Origin: Paenibacillus piri
Lineage (GTDB): Bacteria > Bacillota > Bacilli > Paenibacillales > NBRC-103111
DNA length: 64,000 nucleotides
Assembly: GCF_004354045.1 (NCBI RefSeq)
Contig: NZ_SMRT01000002.1
Coordinates: forward strand, 712,392 to 776,391
Reading direction: 5' to 3'
Below, piece after piece: positions 60,117 through 64,000 of the stretch; within the stretch, counting starts at the first letter, position 1; every line of letters starts with the position of its first letter. Below the pieces are notes generated by a model that made no database searches, was not told where the DNA came from, and saw nothing but the letters and a program-made list of their open reading frames with translations. The translations under genes and the position numbers were made by a program.

Positions 60117-61256
60117 TTGGCGCGATTGAATCGGCCGATGCGGGACGTAAGGATGGCATTGAAAATAGGAATTGTCGGAATGAATGGAATCGGTATGCGT
60201 CATGCGGAGTGCTATGCGCATGATCCGCTTGCGCATGTGGTCGCCGTCTGCGACGTTGTCAAGGAAAAGGCGGATAAAGCGGCGGAAAAATACGGCGTTA
60301 AAGCTTATTACAGCCTGAAGGATATGCTGGAGGGCGAGCCTGAGCTTGAGATCGTCGACGTCACGACGGGCGGGATCGATAACGGCAGCTGGCATTTCGA
60401 GCCGGCGATGCAGGCGATTGCGGCCGGGAAGCATGTGCTGATCGAGAAACCGCTTGCGAACGATATCCGCGAAGGGCGTGAGCTGGTCCGTTTCGCAGCG
60501 GAAAAGAACGTGTATCTGGGCTGCAACCTGAATCATTATTTTACAGCACCCGCGGAGAAAGCGCGTCAATATATCGAAGCCGGAGATATCGGCGAAACGG
60601 TGTACTGCTTGCATAAGATGGGCTTCAACGGCGGGGAGGATACATACAGCCCGCCCAAATCGCCGAAGGACAAAGGCCATCCCTATTTCCATATGAAAGC
60701 TTTTTTGACCCACCCGTTCAGCGTGATGCGTTATTTTTGCGGCGACATTACCCATATTCAAACGTTTTCCAATCAAGCCGGCTTCCGCAAAAGCGCCAGC
60801 GATATTATGGTATCGATCAACAGCATCCACGTGAAATTCGCCAGCGGCGCGGCCGGTTACCTGCTGAGTCAGCGCGGAGACGCGACATACGGCCTGGGCG
60901 GCTGGTGGAGCATGGAAGTGGGGGGCACGAAGGGAACCTTCTGCATCGAAAATTGCGTGGAAAAAGTTTCGTACTGGAGAGCGCAAAAGGGCGTTCCCGC
61001 CATCGGCGCGCACCCGCAGCCGGAAGTTACGGAGTCGGGCGTGACGGAATTTAACACGACCTTTAGCAACCGGCTGCACGCCTTTCTGGAAGATATTACG
61101 AACGGCGTGCCGAGAGAGCATATCCGCGCTTCCGGACGCGATGCGCTGGCCGTGCTGGAGTATACGTTCGCCGTTATCGAATCGTATGAACAGGGAGGCG
61201 CCATCGTCAGACCGCATCCGCTGCCGGCGTTCCACGGCGATCCGCTGTCGATGTAA
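60117..61256 (+). CDS. Gfo/Idh/MocA-family oxidoreductase
   Basis: About 380 residues. TTG 60117 has AAAGGTGG upstream; GTG 60102, ATG 60138 and ATG 60153 are alternatives, and the Rossmann domain begins at 60153. Motifs: GIVGMNGIGMRHAE (NAD-binding), EKPLAN with the catalytic Lys, and NLNHYFTAPAEKAR. Oxidises or reduces a sugar or cyclitol carbon. Follows the Thr-type sulfatase-fold gene by about 40 bases and precedes a sugar isomerase; a common pair in sugar degradation. Confidence 0.88.
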   Translation: MARLNRPMRDVRMALKIGIVGMNGIGMRHAECYAHDPLAHVVAVCDVVKEKADKAAEKYGVKAYYSLKDMLEGEPELEIVDVTTGGIDNGSWHFEPAMQAIAAGKHVLIEKPLANDIREGRELVRFAAEKNVYLGCNLNHYFTAPAEKARQYIEAGDIGETVYCLHKMGFNGGEDTYSPPKSPKDKGHPYFHMKAFLTHPFSVMRYFCGDITHIQTFSNQAGFRKSASDIMVSINSIHVKFASGAAGYLLSQRGDATYGLGGWWSMEVGGTKGTFCIENCVEKVSYWRAQKGVPAIGAHPQPEVTESGVTEFNTTFSNRLHAFLEDITNGVPREHIRASGRDALAVLEYTFAVIESYEQGGAIVRPHPLPAFHGDPLSM

Positions 61257-61357
61257 GCAGAGCGGAGGCAGTCCGTTCTACTGGCGGCAACAGCAGCCGG
61301 GAAGCATTTGCCATGACATTCGCATGTTTATCAAACAAATAAGGAGAGTGTTCGCCC

Positions 61358-62164
61358 ATGATTAAGCTTGGCGTCAACTCGGTTTTGTTCAAGGAATTTG
61401 ATTTTGCGTCGGCCGCGCATCATATTGCGCTCAGCGGTTATGACGGCGTGGAAATTTCGGCGATTCAAGGGATGTGCGAACACCTGGATCTGGCGCGCTG
61501 GAAGGAGCAGGCGGCAGAACTGAGGTCGATCGTTCAGGACAACGGCTTGAGCTTCCTCTCGATGGAATTCGGCAGCGTAAAAGACGAGCAGCGGTTGCTG
61601 AGCGCATTCGAAGCGGCTGCGGAGATCGGCATTCCGATCGTCAATATCGGTCCCGGCGGGAAAACCGGGGTGGAGGAGGATGTAGAACGTTCCATCGACC
61701 TGCTGAAACGGATGTCGGAGAAAGCGGAGGCGCTTGGCGTAACGCTGTGCGTGAAGGCGCATATCGGGCAGTCCGTTCACGATACGCCGACAACGCTGCG
61801 CGCAATGGCGGCAGTATCGTCCGGCGCATTCGGCATCGATATGGACCCGAGCCATATATTCCGGGCCAATGAAAATCCGGAGGAGGCGCTTCCGGCGGTC
61901 ATCAGCCGCGTTAAGCACGTCCATATCCGCGATTGCAAAGGACGGGAGCAGGGGCCGGGGCCGATCGAGCTGCAGGCATGCGGACGCGGCGACATTAACC
62001 TGTTCGCCTATTGCAAAGCGATGGTCGACAACAACTATGACGGGCCTGTCGTGCTGGAAGTAATCGGAGCGAAGCCGGAGCATTCGCTGGCGCAAGTTTC
62101 GATCATCGCCGCCGAAACTTACGGTTATTTGAACGCCTGCCTGAAGCAGCTTGGCGCCCGTTAA
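61358..62164 (+). CDS. TIM-barrel sugar isomerase/epimerase
   Basis: 268 residues of the xylose-isomerase-like/AP-endonuclease-2 barrel. KHVHIRDCKGRE and VVLEVIG near the C-terminus and LSMEFGS in the middle carry the usual metal-binding acids and histidine. Family members isomerise, epimerise or dehydrate sugars, often with a Gfo/Idh/MocA partner. RBS AAGGAGAG precedes ATG. Confidence 0.88.
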   Translation: MIKLGVNSVLFKEFDFASAAHHIALSGYDGVEISAIQGMCEHLDLARWKEQAAELRSIVQDNGLSFLSMEFGSVKDEQRLLSAFEAAAEIGIPIVNIGPGGKTGVEEDVERSIDLLKRMSEKAEALGVTLCVKAHIGQSVHDTPTTLRAMAAVSSGAFGIDMDPSHIFRANENPEEALPAVISRVKHVHIRDCKGREQGPGPIELQACGRGDINLFAYCKAMVDNNYDGPVVLEVIGAKPEHSLAQVSIIAAETYGYLNACLKQLGAR

Positions 62165-62261
62165 CCGTCGCGTTAACGGCCGTAACGGAGATTGTCCCGC
62201 TATTCAACGACAGTCTCTTAACGCGCAACGTATACTTACCCATTCAAGGAGAGTGAACGGC

Positions 62262-63653
62262 ATGTCCACGCATTCAAAAAAGCCCAATCTGATTATATTC
62301 GGCATTGACAGCTTGCGCCGGGACCGGATGAGCTCGTACGGCTACCTGCGGTTAACAACGCCTCATCTCGACAAATTGGCGGGAGAAGGCGTGCTGTTCG
62401 AGCAGCATTTCAGCCCGAGCATTCCGACAACGCCTGCCTATGCGGGCATGCTGACAGGCAAAGACTGCTTCGGCACCGATGTGGTCGCGCTGCGGCATAA
62501 AGGCGACGTCGGCGCCAAAACGTTGGCGGAGGTGCTGCGGGAATACGGCTACAATACGACATGCGTCGGGTTTACCGGCAATCCGTCAGCACGCGGCTTC
62601 GACAGTTATTTGGACTATGAGGCCTGGCTGCCGGACGAAACCGGCAAATGCCCGAAGGCGGAAAATTTGAACGAGGTGGCGATTCCGGAGCTGCGCCGGC
62701 TGGCCGGGGAAGATCAACCGTTTTTTCTGTTTTTGCGGCATATGGACCCGCATTCGCCTTATTTGCCGCCGAAGCCGTTCGAACGCATTTTCTACGGTGG
62801 CGATGAGCATGATCCGGCCAATCGTTCGATGGAGCCGGTTTATGACTTCAAGCCATTCGCCGATTTCCTCAAATCGTGGATTCCCGAAGGCGTCACGGAT
62901 CAGGAATACGTCAGCGCTCAATACGACGGGGCGGTCGCCTATATGGACGCCTCCATTCAAAGCCTGCTGCGCACCGTTGACGATCTCGGGCTGACGGACG
63001 ATACGCTGATCGTCGTCACCTCCGATCATGGAGAGACCTTGTACGAGCATGATTGCTATTTCGATCATCACGGCCTGTACGACTGCACGCTGATCGTCCC
63101 GCTGATCATCAAGTTTCCCGGCAAGCTGCCTGCCGGCAGGAGAGTGCCGGAGGCGACGGTAATCAGCGATATTATGCCGACCGTGCTCGAGCTGCTGGAC
63201 ATCGACGAGCGGCTGGAGCCGGACGGCCAAAGCCTGCTGCCGTTCGTTAACGGCAGCCCGGAACGGCGGATCAGCGAGTTTTATATTACGGAATGCACCT
63301 GGATGCGCAAGCATGGCTGGCGGACGCCGCATTGGAAGCTGATCCGCGCGCTGGAGCCGGATTTCCACTTCAAGCCGGAAGTGGAACTGTACAATTTGAT
63401 TGAGGACCCGCTCGAGAACCATAATGTAGCTGAGCGGGAACCGGAAATCGTGGCGCTGCTGACCGCCCGGATGGAGGTGCATATTCACCGCCGCGAGCAA
63501 GAGACAGGCCGGACCAATCCGATGTATACGAATCTGGGCTGGCATGGCAAGGGCGACGCGCCGTTTACTTCATCCCAGCAAGCCTATGATACGCTGTATA
63601 TCGGAAATTCGCGTACGGCCCGGACGCTGCAGGCCAAAGAAGCGGGCAAATAA
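62262..63653 (+). CDS. sulfatase-fold hydrolase/transferase with Thr nucleophile, second copy
   Basis: 463 residues from ATG 62262 with AAGGAGAG upstream; the in-frame 62151 start is unsupported. Metal residues in FGIDSLRRDR (Asp16) and TSDHGETLYEHD. The signature site reads Thr56-Thr-Pro-Ala-Tyr60 (SIPTTPAYAGMLTG): Cys to Thr and Arg to Tyr, with the Pro kept. Similar to the copy at 58644 in layout but clearly diverged. Cytosolic. Last gene of the locus, followed by a hairpin. Confidence 0.85.
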   Translation: MSTHSKKPNLIIFGIDSLRRDRMSSYGYLRLTTPHLDKLAGEGVLFEQHFSPSIPTTPAYAGMLTGKDCFGTDVVALRHKGDVGAKTLAEVLREYGYNTTCVGFTGNPSARGFDSYLDYEAWLPDETGKCPKAENLNEVAIPELRRLAGEDQPFFLFLRHMDPHSPYLPPKPFERIFYGGDEHDPANRSMEPVYDFKPFADFLKSWIPEGVTDQEYVSAQYDGAVAYMDASIQSLLRTVDDLGLTDDTLIVVTSDHGETLYEHDCYFDHHGLYDCTLIVPLIIKFPGKLPAGRRVPEATVISDIMPTVLELLDIDERLEPDGQSLLPFVNGSPERRISEFYITECTWMRKHGWRTPHWKLIRALEPDFHFKPEVELYNLIEDPLENHNVAEREPEIVALLTARMEVHIHRREQETGRTNPMYTNLGWHGKGDAPFTSSQQAYDTLYIGNSRTARTLQAKEAGK

Positions 63654-63662
63654 TGCCAAGGC

Positions 63663-63688
63663 GCCGCACCGCAGACCCGCGGTGCGGC
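63663..63688 (+). terminator. probable terminator
   Basis: Perfect 10-bp stem GCCGCACCGC / GCGGTGCGGC with a six-base loop. The following TGCTTTAC is a weak T-run. Confidence 0.55.
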
Positions 63689-63740
63689 TGCTTTACGATA
63701 CAGCCCAGCGGTGATATGTCAAGGGGATGATCGATAAGAA

Positions 63741-64000
63741 TTGGAAAAAACATTGCCTAAAGCGTACCCAGAGCTAAAAAAAGACATCACTAAACTAACC
63801 CCACCATTTAGTCTGAATTTTCAGACTATTTACAGGCATGGGCAACATGTAAAAAGAGTAGAAATCTGGAAATCCTATGGATTCCTCCTCTCGGGTGGTG
63901 TGTACATTTTGTTGGTCTTCAGTAGCATGAATACCAACCGTACCAATTTTCGTGAAGATAGGACGAGGGCTCTTTTGTGCTTATGCTTCGGGACTTCATC
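63741..64000 (+). CDS. unidentified open frame running off the window
   Basis: From TTG 63741 (directly after a stop at 63735) the frame stays open to the last base, 86 codons. It encodes LPKAYPELKKDIT and later GFLLSGGVYILLVFSSMN, so one hydrophobic stretch. The ribosome site is far (AAGGGG 14 bases up). GC is visibly lower than in the genes before it. I do not recognise it; mobile-element origin or chance are both possible. It contains a short palindrome AGTCTGAatttTCAGACT at 63810-63827. Confidence 0.35.
   Translation, partial: MEKTLPKAYPELKKDITKLTPPFSLNFQTIYRHGQHVKRVEIWKSYGFLLSGGVYILLVFSSMNTNRTNFREDRTRALLCLCFGTS

Overview
The window looks like an accessory, sugar-scavenging stretch of a Paenibacillus-type Bacillota chromosome. 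The evidence is strong AAGGAGG-type ribosome binding sites, frequent TTG/GTG starts, Bacillus-type LexA boxes, CcpA cre-like sites, several YesM/YesN-type two-component pairs and many lipoprotein-dependent carbohydrate ABC importers. Nearly every gene is on the + strand; the one clear minus-strand gene sits under an SOS-type promoter. No rRNA, tRNA, CRISPR array or prophage was seen.

Layout. 1-0.95 kb: 3' end of an IS91-family element with its terminal palindrome. 1.1-6.5 kb: housekeeping-like genes (HD-fold protein, HIT protein, two acetyltransferases, ABC exporter, AHSA1 protein, MsrA-MsrB fusion with a degenerate MsrB half). 6.6-11 kb: PrpR-N regulator, DUF1537 sugar-acid kinase and PdxA2-type dehydrogenase, the gene set of D-threonate/D-erythronate catabolism. 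11.1-12.3 kb: copper-chaperone-like protein and PIG-L deacetylase. 12.5-23.2 kb: importer permeases, YesMN-like pair, binding protein and three sulfatases with intact Cys-x-Pro-x-Arg sites, with cre-like sites at both likely promoters. 23.3-36.5 kb: a mosaic of small genes (SOS-controlled unknown, Rieske protein, two MFS transporters, zinc-finger/HTH/DUF2087 regulator with a GIY-YIG-like partner, four Nudix hydrolases, PCYCGC lipoprotein, DedA protein, RpiA, two HAD phosphatases, a truncated nucleotidyltransferase).

37.1-46.3 kb: a second importer (binding protein and two permeases), two tandem RraA-fold proteins, an iron-type alcohol dehydrogenase, an SSADH-like aldehyde dehydrogenase and an extra binding protein with no permease of its own. 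46.5-54.4 kb: five regulatory genes in a row (RR-HK, then AraC, HK, RR). 54.4-63.7 kb: a third importer followed by an APS-kinase-like protein, two alkaline-phosphatase-superfamily proteins annotated by homology as sulfatases but with Thr instead of Cys at the nucleophile position, a Gfo/Idh/MocA oxidoreductase and a TIM-barrel isomerase. The window ends in a lower-GC open frame of unknown nature.

The most promising candidate for an undescribed system is the 50.1-63.7 kb locus: a glucose-repressible importer whose gene complement (APS-kinase-like enzyme, two Thr-type sulfatase-fold enzymes, dehydrogenase, isomerase) does not match a sulfated-glycan pathway I know. The 37-46 kb importer/RraA pair/dehydrogenase locus is the second candidate. 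Functions beyond family level are inference.
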